Of a DNA stretch of 64,000 nucleotides, positions 43,930 through 51,432 are shown in pieces. The stretch is from Miniphocaeibacter massiliensis (GTDB lineage Bacteria > Bacillota > Clostridia > Tissierellales > Peptoniphilaceae): NCBI RefSeq assembly GCF_900232905.1, contig NZ_OCTQ01000003.1, positions 248,001-312,000 on the forward strand, written 5' to 3'. The position numbers were made by a program, and so were the translations under genes. The stretch's first letter is position 1; each line of letters opens with the position of its first letter. Below the pieces are notes generated by a model. That model was given only the letters and a program-made list of their open reading frames with translations, was not told the origin of the DNA and did not search any database.

Positions 43930-44766
43930 ATGCCATATATTTATAAGAAAAAAAATGTTGATAGTCCTGGAATACCTTATGATTTTAACTTAATTAAAGA
44001 TTATAATGATATTGCAGAAGTGATTTTAGAATTAAAGAGAAAAATCATAGGTGTTAAAATTGTATATGATAAAGAATCCTATGACAGTTACAAAATTGAT
44101 GAACCAGAAAGAAAGCAATCTTACTGTCAAATTATAAGAGATGCTGGTAATGGAAGTATAAAAAAATCTAAGTTAGAACATCATATGTGTGATGGAGGAA
44201 CTACTGCTTTAGCATTAGAACCTAGTAATGCACATATAGAAAATGGCACAGAATACTTTTCTTATAATCTTTATGCTACAGCACCTTCAGCAAAACGCAT
44301 GAGAAAAAGTATAAAAAGTTTACATGACGATATGGGAACTACTTATGGTGTAGTTACTGGTCCATTAACAGAATTTAAGGATATAGTGCCTGATGTTGTT
44401 ATGATAATAGATAGACCATATGTAATTATGAGATTAACTCAAGGCTATGTTTACCACAAGGGTATTAAGCCAGAAATAGATTATGGAGCTATGCAAGCAA
44501 TTTGCTCTGAATTAACAGTAACACCTTATTTAACAGGTTCAATGAATATATCTGCACTTTGTCCTAGTACAAGAATGCTATCTTCTTGGGAAGAAGACGA
44601 TATGGGATTGAGCTTACCTTATGAAGAATTTACAAATACTATCTATGGGGTTATTGCAACATCAAAGGCTACAGATTCTGTACCTAAGAGAAGAAAAATC
44701 ATTGAAAATTTAAAAAAAATTAATATAGAGTCATCAGAATTAAAGTATTTGGAATCATACCTATAG
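43930..44766 (+). CDS. DUF169 family protein
   Basis: The 278-residue cytoplasmic protein matches DUF169: KIIGVKIVYDKESYDSY near the start, HHMCDGGTTALALEP (about 84), APSAKRMRKS, VVMIIDRPYVIMRLTQGYVY and CPSTRMLSSWEEDDMG. Conserved cysteines (in HHMCDGG and ALCPST) suggest metal or redox chemistry, but no reaction is known. ATG 43930 directly follows the dead T-component stop. It is intact although the upstream transporter is not, so it may be read from the old operon transcript. The nitroreductase gene starts 3 nt later. Confidence 0.82.
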   Translation: MPYIYKKKNVDSPGIPYDFNLIKDYNDIAEVILELKRKIIGVKIVYDKESYDSYKIDEPERKQSYCQIIRDAGNGSIKKSKLEHHMCDGGTTALALEPSNAHIENGTEYFSYNLYATAPSAKRMRKSIKSLHDDMGTTYGVVTGPLTEFKDIVPDVVMIIDRPYVIMRLTQGYVYHKGIKPEIDYGAMQAICSELTVTPYLTGSMNISALCPSTRMLSSWEEDDMGLSLPYEEFTNTIYGVIATSKATDSVPKRRKIIENLKKINIESSELKYLESYL

Positions 44767-44769
44767 AAA

Positions 44770-45507
44770 ATGAATGAAATAATAAGTCAGATAAATAATA
44801 GGAAATCGGTAAGAAAATATTTAGAAAAAAATATATCAGATAATATAAAGCGTGTGATTTTGGAATCTGCTATTCAAGCACCATCAGCAGGAAATCAACA
44901 AATATATACTATTATAGATGTTGAAAATAAAAAGATTAAAGAAAAATTGTCTGTTCTTTGTGATAATCAACCATTTATAAAAGAGGCTGCTATGGTTCTT
45001 GTATTTTGTTCAGACTATAAGAAATGGTACGATTTATACAAACATGGTAAATGCGATCCAAGAAGCTTAGGAGTAGGAGATTTTTTATTATCGGTTTCAG
45101 ACACAGTAATAGCAGCTCAAAACACAGTAGTTGCAGCAGAGAGTTTTGGAATAGGATCTTGTTACATTGGAGATATTTTAGAAAATTATGAAGATGTAAA
45201 AGAGCTTTTAAATATACCTAGGCATGTAGTACCAGTAACGATGATAGTTTATGGATATCCAACTGAAAATCAAAAAAATAGAAGTAAGCCAAAAAGACCT
45301 AGCTTAGACTTAATAGTTCATAAAGATAAGTATAATGAATTGAAAAATGAAAAACTAGAAGAACTAGTAAAACATAATTTAAAGACAGTTGGGTTTGAAA
45401 AATGGATAAAAGCATTTTGTAAAAGAAAATATAATTCTGAATTTTCAAAAGAAATGAATAGATCTGTAGAAAAATATTTGGGAGAATTTTATGATAAATC
45501 ATATTGA
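44770..45507 (+). CDS. Nitroreductase family flavoprotein
   Basis: The 245-residue protein begins INNRKSVRKYLEK and has QAPSAGNQQ (about 37-45) for FMN binding. It also has AAESFGIGSCYIGDI (about 121), PVTMIVYGYPTE and a C-terminal helical tail. This is the NfsA/FRP-like group using FMN and NAD(P)H. The substrate is unknown. It is 3 nt after the DUF169 gene and overlaps the VOC gene by 17 nt, so the three form one translation-coupled set. Confidence 0.88.
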   Translation: MNEIISQINNRKSVRKYLEKNISDNIKRVILESAIQAPSAGNQQIYTIIDVENKKIKEKLSVLCDNQPFIKEAAMVLVFCSDYKKWYDLYKHGKCDPRSLGVGDFLLSVSDTVIAAQNTVVAAESFGIGSCYIGDILENYEDVKELLNIPRHVVPVTMIVYGYPTENQKNRSKPKRPSLDLIVHKDKYNELKNEKLEELVKHNLKTVGFEKWIKAFCKRKYNSEFSKEMNRSVEKYLGEFYDKSY

Positions 45508-45856
45508 TATTAGAGTTATTGATTTAGAGAAAACTAAGAAGTTTTATAGTAGTATTTTAAAACCTTTGGGATATAAAATAAAATTTGAAAATGAATATAT
45601 TGTTAGTTTTTCAGATAATATTAGTAGTGCTCCAGGTGGAGATATTTATTTTAGTATTGGCAAACCTACTAAATATCATTTTGCATTTCAGGCAAGGAAT
45701 CATAAGCAAGTAAAAGAATTTTATGAAATAGGTATGAAAATGGGGGCAAAAGATGATGGAGAACCAGGGTATAGACCTTATTACCATGAAAACTATTATG
45801 CTTGCTATTTGATAGATTTAGAAGGATATCCAATAGAATGTGTATGTCATAACTAA
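45491..45856 (+). CDS. VOC family (glyoxalase-like) protein
   Basis: The 121-residue protein has the paired beta-alpha-beta-beta-beta modules of the vicinal oxygen chelate fold: HIDIRVIDLEKTKKFYSSIL at the start and YYACYLIDLEGYPIECVCH at the end. Likely metal ligands are His4, His in KYHFAFQAR and Glu in PIECV. Function is unassigned (lactoylglutathione lyase-like or resistance-type). Its start lies within the nitroreductase gene with GGGAG upstream. A decayed copy of its C-terminus lies at 47062-47176. Confidence 0.82.
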   Translation: MINHIDIRVIDLEKTKKFYSSILKPLGYKIKFENEYIVSFSDNISSAPGGDIYFSIGKPTKYHFAFQARNHKQVKEFYEIGMKMGAKDDGEPGYRPYYHENYYACYLIDLEGYPIECVCHN

Positions 45857-46112
45857 AGAAGATAGTATTTCAATAAAAATTAAAAACAAGGTTACTATTT
45901 CGGTGCGACGTAGGAAAATAAAGAAAAATACAGTAAAATTAATGTTTTCATTTTGGAAGGGAATAATAGAAGGGACTAAGAACTAAATATTTAAACAAAG
46001 GGGATGTAAAATACCAATATCCTTTTTGTTATTGATTATGCCATGGACTTGTTATGAAATCTATGGTGTTGTTTATATTTACATGAGATTTTTTAATATA
46101 CAACAAATTAAC
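45857..46112. other. Intergenic stretch without recognised gene
   Basis: No credible gene is seen. It holds a weak terminator-like hairpin at 45997-46027 and a short open frame near 46040-46140 (MPWTCYEIYGVVYIYMRF) with no ribosome binding site that I cannot assign. Confidence 0.5.
45997..46027 (+). terminator. Weak terminator-like hairpin
   Basis: AAAGGGGAT (45997-46005) pairs with ATCCTTTTT (46019-46027) using two G-U pairs, with T residues in the 3' arm. Confidence 0.4.
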
Positions 46113-46173
46113 TTGACAAAACTATATAATAAAATATAATATGTATACAAATAATAAGTATACATATTATATT
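46113..46173 (+). promoter_or_regulatory. marR promoter spanned by a perfect inverted repeat with 16-bp arms
   Basis: TTGACA (46113-46118) and TATAAT (46135-46140) are 16 bp apart. AATATAATATGTATAC (46133-46148) and its exact reverse complement (46158-46173) flank a 9-nt spacer and cover the -10 box and transcription start. This is a convincing operator for the MarR protein encoded next, implying autorepression. Confidence 0.8.
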
Positions 46174-46188
46174 CTCGGGAGGATTTTA

Positions 46189-46620
46189 ATGGATATTCAA
46201 CAGTCTTTAGGTTATCTTTTAAATACGTGTGCAAGATGTATAAAAAGAAAACTTGATATTGAAATTAAACATTATAATATCACTACATCACAATGGGCAG
46301 TCTTAAAGCTATTATTTAAAGAAAATAGATTATCACAAGCTGAAATAGCTGAAAAAACAAACATGGATAGAGCCACTTGTGGAACTATTATTGACAAGTT
46401 AATATCAAAAGAATTAGTACAAAAGGAACTATGTGAAAATGACCGTAGAAGTTACATTGTAAAAATATTACCAGGTACATTTGAAATTATTAATGAAGTA
46501 TCTATACTAGCAGAAGATGTTAATCAAGTTGCATTAGATGGGTTGTCAGATTCTGATATTGATAATCTTCATAATTATTTAATTACAATTATAAATAATT
46601 TGGACAGAAAGGATATGTAA
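46189..46620 (+). CDS. MarR family transcriptional regulator
   Basis: The start is ATG 46189 behind GGGAGG; the frame from 46141 lies inside the operator. The 143-residue protein has a MarR winged helix: TTSQWAVLKLLFKENRLSQAEIAEKT, recognition helix NMDRATCGTIIDKLISK, and wing ENDRRSYIVK with the conserved DxR (NDRRS). MarR proteins are ligand-released repressors of efflux or detoxification genes. A small membrane protein starts 2 nt after its stop, so that gene is the probable target. Confidence 0.9.
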   Translation: MDIQQSLGYLLNTCARCIKRKLDIEIKHYNITTSQWAVLKLLFKENRLSQAEIAEKTNMDRATCGTIIDKLISKELVQKELCENDRRSYIVKILPGTFEIINEVSILAEDVNQVALDGLSDSDIDNLHNYLITIINNLDRKDM

Positions 46621-46621
46621 A

Positions 46622-47002
46622 ATGAAAATAACAATGGTAGTTATGTTAATTGTTGGCTTAGTAGAAGTTGGAGCAAATTCATTCTTTATTATTAGATTGA
46701 TGAGCGGTAAAGGTTTGAGGGCAGCCAAGAAGTTTCATGGTGATTTTCCAGCATTTGCTAGTGACAAAGCGTGGATAAATAAAATTTTGGTATCTATTGT
46801 TTTGGGATTTCTTGCACTTCTTGCAGCATTTACAATTTATAAAAACTATTCTACTAAAATCATATTTTCGGGACTATTTGCTGGGGGTATGTTAGTTTTG
46901 TGTATTGTGCAAGCGGTGTTATATGGAAAAAAACACTTACCCGCGAGAATTAGCATATTGATAGGTGTAGTCCTAATCGCGTTGGTTGCTTTTCGTCTTT
47001 AG
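46622..47002 (+). CDS. Small four-TM membrane protein in a marR operon
   Basis: The 126-residue protein has four TM helices (about 4-24, 54-74, 83-103 and 108-126) and a basic loop after TM1 (SGKGLRAAKKFHGDF). I do not recognise a family. It is one base from the MarR stop, which makes it the regulated gene of this two-gene operon. Codon use is slightly richer in G and C (CCC-GCG, ATC-GCG near the end) than its neighbours, which may mean recent acquisition. It might move or sense a toxic small molecule; this is only contextual. Confidence 0.75.
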   Translation: MKITMVVMLIVGLVEVGANSFFIIRLMSGKGLRAAKKFHGDFPAFASDKAWINKILVSIVLGFLALLAAFTIYKNYSTKIIFSGLFAGGMLVLCIVQAVLYGKKHLPARISILIGVVLIALVAFRL

Positions 47003-47061
47003 GAAGAAATCCTTAACTAACATTTATGACTATTAAGCAATCTAATAGTAGTAAAAATAGA

Positions 47062-47176
47062 GCTAAAGATCATGGAATATGATAATATATATCTAATTAT
47101 CATGAAAATTACTACGCTTGTTATTTGATAGACTTATATGGTTATCTTTATAGAATATGTTTGCCATAAGAAATAA
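47062..47176 (+). pseudogene. Remnant of a VOC family gene (C-terminal end)
   Basis: The bases encode AKDHGI, two stops, then NYHENYYACYLIDLYGY, a frameshift, and EYVCHKK-stop. This matches the end of the intact VOC protein at 45491 (AKDDGEPG, YYHENYYACYLIDLEGYP, IECVCHN). The rest of the gene is absent. It marks a duplication of the VOC gene across the marR pair, or a second ancestral copy, followed by decay. Confidence 0.82.
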
Positions 47177-47211
47177 AAAAACCACTCGTAAGAGAGGTTT
47201 TTTTATTTTAA
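47173..47211. terminator. Terminator hairpin after the VOC remnant
   Basis: ATAAAAAAACCACTC pairs with GAGAGGTTTTTTTAT around a GTAA loop (one A-A mismatch). Confidence 0.8.
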
Positions 47212-47657
47212 TTTTGTCTTACTGTAATTGTAAGGGATACTTGTTACAATAACGACATCTTCTATTTTTTCTAAAATCAACCAGTCATCCATATTATTTT
47301 GATGATTAAAATCTAATGGAGATATATTTTCAACGTTATTAAAACCTACTAAACAAAGATATTTTTTATGCCATCTTTTTTTCTTTGTATCGGACAGATT
47401 AAGTCTGGATTGGTTTTCTTCTATTATTTCATTAATCTCTATATCTGAAAGTTTTACATAATTTTGTATGCTATCTACAATTGTTTTTGCAGTTATTTTT
47501 TAGAACCCTTTTCCATAAAGTATAGTATTTCTTTTTCAAAAACTCTACTGTGGAAATTTTTTTAGCTACAGCTCCTCTAATTACCGTAGTTTTATCACCA
47601 CTTAAAATTTTTTTCTAATACTTTTTCTTTATTGTCACAATATACTAAATGGACCAT
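47203..47657 (-). pseudogene. Broken ASCH/PUA-like domain protein
   Basis: From ATG 47657 (GGAGG upstream) the frame reads MVHLVYCDNKEKVLEK, then shifts at an A7 tract near 47605-47615. ILSGDKTTVIRGAVAKKI continues in the next frame. Further shifts occur near 47560 and at another A tract near 47500. The last part is intact: VKLSDIEINEIIEENQSRL to NNMDDWLILEKIEDVV and IPYNYSKTKLK. The RGA...KKI core and the layout resemble ASCH/PUA-like RNA-binding proteins, at moderate certainty. At least three frameshifts make it a relic. Confidence 0.78.
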
Positions 47658-47799
47658 GAAATCCTCCTATTTTTAATTATTATATATAAATAATATCATA
47701 TAATTAAATTATAAGTTTTTATTAAATTGCCATAAAAAGAGATATAAGATATTATTTGTATATAACATAACTTTAAATTATTTATGGAGCATGATATAA

Positions 47800-48315
47800 A
47801 TGTATAGATCAATAATAATATTGCCAAAATTCAAGAATATAAATAGCATTGAAAATATAAGAAAAGAGTATGATCCGCTATTTGGATTAATAAATCCTCA
47901 TATAACATTAATGTTTCCTTTTGAAAGTAATCTAACTAAAGAAGAGATTGTAGATATAATAGATGAAACAATTAAGAATGAAAAAACTTTATTAATAAAA
48001 CTTAGAGGAGTTAGTAAATCAATCAATAAATATGGGAATTATTTGTTTTTGAACTAGATATTAGGAAAAGATAAATTAATTAAAATACATAATAATTTAT
48101 ACAATCACAAAAAAACAAAAAGTTTTAAAAGCGTAGAAGATTACAATACTCATTTAACTATGGGGAAGTTTGAAACGGAAGATGAATTAGAAATTGTTTA
48201 TAAAAAACTCGAGAATTTTAATTATGAATTTGAGACGTTAGTAGATAGAATATATGTTGAAAAAATAGAGGTAAACAAAGAATCAGTAATAGAATATGAA
48301 TATTTATTAAAATAA
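47800..48315 (+). pseudogene. 2'-5' RNA ligase-type phosphoesterase, one in-frame stop
   Basis: The frame from ATG 47800 runs to 48315 with one interruption, TAG at 48055-48057 (YLFLN*ILGKDKL). Both catalytic HxT motifs of the 2H phosphoesterase superfamily are present, NPHITLMFPF before and NTHLTMGKF after the stop. Without the stop the protein would be 171 residues, the normal size. Only the single nonsense codon is seen, so it is a recent loss, or a sequencing error. The 85-residue product that could be made lacks half the active site. Confidence 0.85.
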
Positions 48316-48464
48316 TGAGCAAGAGAATTTCTATGGTTATAGAATAAAATTATTTAAAAGTTTTTTAACTGTTATGTTAAAATTGTAAAAATATTGTATG
48401 GAGTTTTGTTAGTGGTATTTCTAGTTTAAATTTATAAGTACAAATTAAGCTGTTGTATATAGCA

Positions 48465-48496
48465 AAAAAGCTTAGGCAGAATAGTCTAAGCTTTTT
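48465..48496. terminator. Terminator of the LiaF-like gene
   Basis: AAAAAGCTTAG (48465-48475) pairs with CTAAGCTTTTT (48486-48496). On the minus strand the stem ends in a T6 run. Confidence 0.85.
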
Positions 48497-48510
48497 AATT
48501 TAAATTAAGT

Positions 48511-49377
48511 TTATTGATTTATTATTATTTCACCAAGTATATTTTTGTAAAAAATTCTAACAGTACATTCTGCATCTTCAACAGTGTGTATATCAGTAGT
48601 TTTTCCGATAATTTCATAATTCCAATTATAAGGTAATAATAATTCTAAATTACTAACATAGACGTTACAGTAAATCTCTATAATTTTTGAAGCAGGATAA
48701 ACTCTTCTCAAGTCTAATATAGTTTGACCAAATGTAGTAGAAATATCTCCGCCAGAAAAAGAAGAACTTCTAATTTTTATTTTATTATTACTGAATATAT
48801 ATGATAAGTCTATTAAATTACTTCCTATTTCAGTAAAAATATCATCTTGAGTATTGTTGAAATTTGGTTCATAAGCAGTTTTTTCAGATGTTGTATTATA
48901 GTAAGAATTATTAGTAGAGTTCATATTTGAAAAATCATATTTTTTTTGCTTATTATTTACATCATAATCATCATTAACTTCGTCATAGTAATTTTCTTTG
49001 TTATGGTGGTTTTTGTTTGAATTGTTTTCTTTGTTAAAGTTGGTTGTATTATTTTTTTTCATTTCTTGAAACTTCTTTTTAGCTTTGTCGGGAATTATTA
49101 ATATAATTCCAATAATTATAAGAGTAGAAGCCCAAATTATAGTAGATAATTTCGGTGTTAGTAGTCCTAGTTTATCTAGTTGGAATATAATTCCAATAGC
49201 AATTATTAAAAACGAACTTACTTTTGCTTTTCTATGTTTAATTAATTTGTAAATACCATAAACAATTAAAAGTAATGGCCAAAAATCAGTGAATTGAAAC
49301 CATAAATTTATATTTGTAAAAACTTCAATTATAGAAAAAAGACCTATAATAATTAGCATTAAACCTAAAAATGTCAT
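48511..49377 (-). CDS. LiaF-like membrane protein
   Basis: The 288-residue protein has four TM helices in its first 105 residues (MTFLGLMLIIIGLFSIIEV, then LLLIVYGIYKLI and others). An Asn/Lys/Tyr-rich linker follows (about 105-165), then the LiaF C-terminal beta domain (about 175-288) with IKIRSSSFSGGDISTTFGQT and VSNLELLLPYNWNYEI. LiaF and relatives restrain the LiaRS cell-envelope stress system; no liaRS genes lie nearby. The gene starts behind TTAGGAGG and is monocistronic. Confidence 0.85.
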   Translation of the reverse strand: MTFLGLMLIIIGLFSIIEVFTNINLWFQFTDFWPLLLIVYGIYKLIKHRKAKVSSFLIIAIGIIFQLDKLGLLTPKLSTIIWASTLIIIGIILIIPDKAKKKFQEMKKNNTTNFNKENNSNKNHHNKENYYDEVNDDYDVNNKQKKYDFSNMNSTNNSYYNTTSEKTAYEPNFNNTQDDIFTEIGSNLIDLSYIFSNNKIKIRSSSFSGGDISTTFGQTILDLRRVYPASKIIEIYCNVYVSNLELLLPYNWNYEIIGKTTDIHTVEDAECTVRIFYKNILGEIIINQ

Positions 49378-49536
49378 ATTAACCTCCTAATAAGTAAATT
49401 TTATCATATAATAAAGCCTTTAATTATTACAAAAAAGCTAAAGTTTTAGTGCAGATTAATTGCAAAAATAGCCATTAATGATAAACTATTACTATATGAT
49501 TATTTTCAGATTATAAGAAACGAAAAGGAGAATTTA

Positions 49537-51012
49537 ATGGGAGAAAATAGACTGCGTTTTGCACCAAGTCCAACGGGATATTTGCATATAGGAGGATTAA
49601 GAACAGCTTTATATAACTATCTTTATGCAAGACAAACAGGTGGAAAATTTTTATTGAGAATAGAAGATACAGACAGAACAAGATATGTTGAAGGTGCCAT
49701 AGAAAATTTATTAAAAGAATTAGAGTGGGCAGGTATAGTAGTAGATGAAGGTGTTGTTCTAAATGAAGAAGAAACTCCAGTAAATAAAGGAGAATGTACA
49801 CCTTATATTCAGTCTGAAAGAGTAGAAAAAGGAATTTATAATAAATATATAGATAAATTATTAGAAGAAGACAAAGCATATTATTGTTTTTGTTCACAAG
49901 AAAGACTAGACAATTTAAGGGAACAACAAAAAGCAGATGGAATGGTACCTAAGTATGATGGACTATGCAGAGGTATTTCACTAGAAGAAGCTAAAAAAAG
50001 AGTGGCAGCAGGAGAAAAATATGTAGTAAGAATGAAACTGCCTGCTAATAAAGATATAACGTTTCACGATGCAATAAAAGGCAATGTAACAATAAACACT
50101 AATGATATGGATGATCAAGTTTTAATTAAAAGTGATGGTTTTCCGACATATCATTTTGCAGTAGTAGTAGATGACCATGAAATGGGAATAACTCATGTAG
50201 TAAGAGGAGATGAGTGGTTACCTTCAACTCCAAAACACGTTTATTTATATGAAGCTTTTGGCTGGAATGCTCCAGAGTATGTTCATTTACCAACGGTATT
50301 AAATAAGTCAGGTAAAAAACTTTCAAAAAGAAATGATGATGTTTCAGTAGCTGATTTTAGAAAAATGGGATATTTACCAGAAGGTTTAATAAACTATTTG
50401 GCATTAGTAGGTTGGTCACCAGAAAGCAACGAAGAAATTTTAAGTATGGATGAGTTAATAAAACAATTTACTTTTGATAGAGTTTCAAAATCAGGTGGAG
50501 TTTTTGACAAAGAAAAATTAGACTGGGTAAATGGACACTATATAAGAGCATTAGAATTACCCAAGCTTGCAGAAATGGTAAAACCATATTTATTGGAAGT
50601 TGGTTTTATAAATGATGATATTCAAGAAGAAAGATTGGAGCTAATAACTTCAACTTTCCAAGAGTCAATTTCAAAATTATCTGATATAGTAGAACAATCA
50701 GAATTTTTATTTGTAGATAAAGTAGAAATTATTGAAGAAGATGCAAAAGAAATGGCTAGTGGAGAACAAGTTCCATCTTTAATAGAAGCATTTAAAAATG
50801 AACTAGAACAAGTTGAAGAAGTAGATGAAGAGTTTTCAAAAACTATAATGAAAAAGATTCAAAAAGCTACTGGAGTAAAAGGTAAAAACTTATTTATGCC
50901 AGTAAGGGCAATATTAACAGGAAATGTTCATGGACCAGAACTAGTAAATGTAATTCAAATATTAGGGAAAGAAGGTCTATTAAAAAGATTAAACGACTTT
51001 AAAATAGCGTAA
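49537..51012 (+). CDS. gltX: Glutamyl-tRNA synthetase
   Basis: The 491-residue class I synthetase has the HIGH-type motif APSPTGYLHIGGLRTALYNYL at residue 8, cut here for length to its core YLHIGG. It has the KMSKR equivalent KLSKRNDD (about 262) and a C-terminal helical anticodon-binding domain. It charges tRNA-Glu and is of the bacterial single-GluRS size. It has ATG behind AAAGGAG. Unlike proS and cysS it has no T-box. The cysS leader follows 34 nt downstream without an intervening terminator, so part of cysS transcription may come from here. Confidence 0.96.
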   Translation: MGENRLRFAPSPTGYLHIGGLRTALYNYLYARQTGGKFLLRIEDTDRTRYVEGAIENLLKELEWAGIVVDEGVVLNEEETPVNKGECTPYIQSERVEKGIYNKYIDKLLEEDKAYYCFCSQERLDNLREQQKADGMVPKYDGLCRGISLEEAKKRVAAGEKYVVRMKLPANKDITFHDAIKGNVTINTNDMDDQVLIKSDGFPTYHFAVVVDDHEMGITHVVRGDEWLPSTPKHVYLYEAFGWNAPEYVHLPTVLNKSGKKLSKRNDDVSVADFRKMGYLPEGLINYLALVGWSPESNEEILSMDELIKQFTFDRVSKSGGVFDKEKLDWVNGHYIRALELPKLAEMVKPYLLEVGFINDDIQEERLELITSTFQESISKLSDIVEQSEFLFVDKVEIIEEDAKEMASGEQVPSLIEAFKNELEQVEEVDEEFSKTIMKKIQKATGVKGKNLFMPVRAILTGNVHGPELVNVIQILGKEGLLKRLNDFKIA

Positions 51013-51046
51013 TAAATATACTGGGAAAAAACTAAGAAATACATTT

Positions 51047-51223
51047 AGAGAGGGATTGGTTGGTGAAAAATCCATGTAATATTAGCTTGTGCGCCAAGTA
51101 TTAATGATTTAATAAATCACGGCAGAACCGTTAAAACTATTAAGTGGATATTTAATTATATCAATTAGAGTGGAACCACGGATATTAATTCGTCTCTTGT
51201 ATAAGCGAGAGGCGAATTTTTTA
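51047..51223 (+). ncRNA. T-box riboswitch of cysS (cysteine tRNA)
   Basis: Stem I begins AGAGAGGGATTGGTTGGTG (51047). The T-box is AGAGTGGAACCACG (51167-51180). A terminator at 51187-51217 (AATTCGTCTC with GAGAGGCGAATT) ends in T residues. The likely specifier is TGC (Cys) at 51090-51092. The variable base in TGGNACC is A, pairing with the U discriminator typical of tRNA-Cys. Cysteine limitation should permit readthrough into cysS. Confidence 0.92.
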
Positions 51224-51251
51224 TTGAAATAACAGGAACTTTAGCTCCGTT

Positions 51252-51359
51252 GTAGGTCAAATACAGTGAAGTTCGAATCTATGATTTGGCTAATGACCTT
51301 CTATTACAATTTTATAATATAAAGGTATTAAGTAGTTTTGAAAGAATTAACTGTATTTG
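51252..51359 (+). other. Post-T-box element shared with the proS leader
   Basis: GTAGGTCAAAT (51252-51262) is identical to the proS leader. CAAATACAGT (51258-51267) pairs perfectly with ACTGTATTTG (51350-51359), a 10-bp helix with one compensatory change from proS. AGGTCA (51254-51259) can alternatively pair with TGACCT (51294-51299). The two helices share CA and exclude each other. Function unknown. Confidence 0.55.
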
Positions 51360-51432
51360 GATATTGAGAAAGAAAATATATTATTAAGATATGGACAAGG
51401 AAAAGATTAAATTTAATATAAGGAGGAAAATA

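Noticed and set aside
46040-46140. Short open frame beginning MPWTCYEIYG
   Set aside because: No ribosome binding site, runs into the marR promoter, and matches no family I know; left as unassigned sequence.
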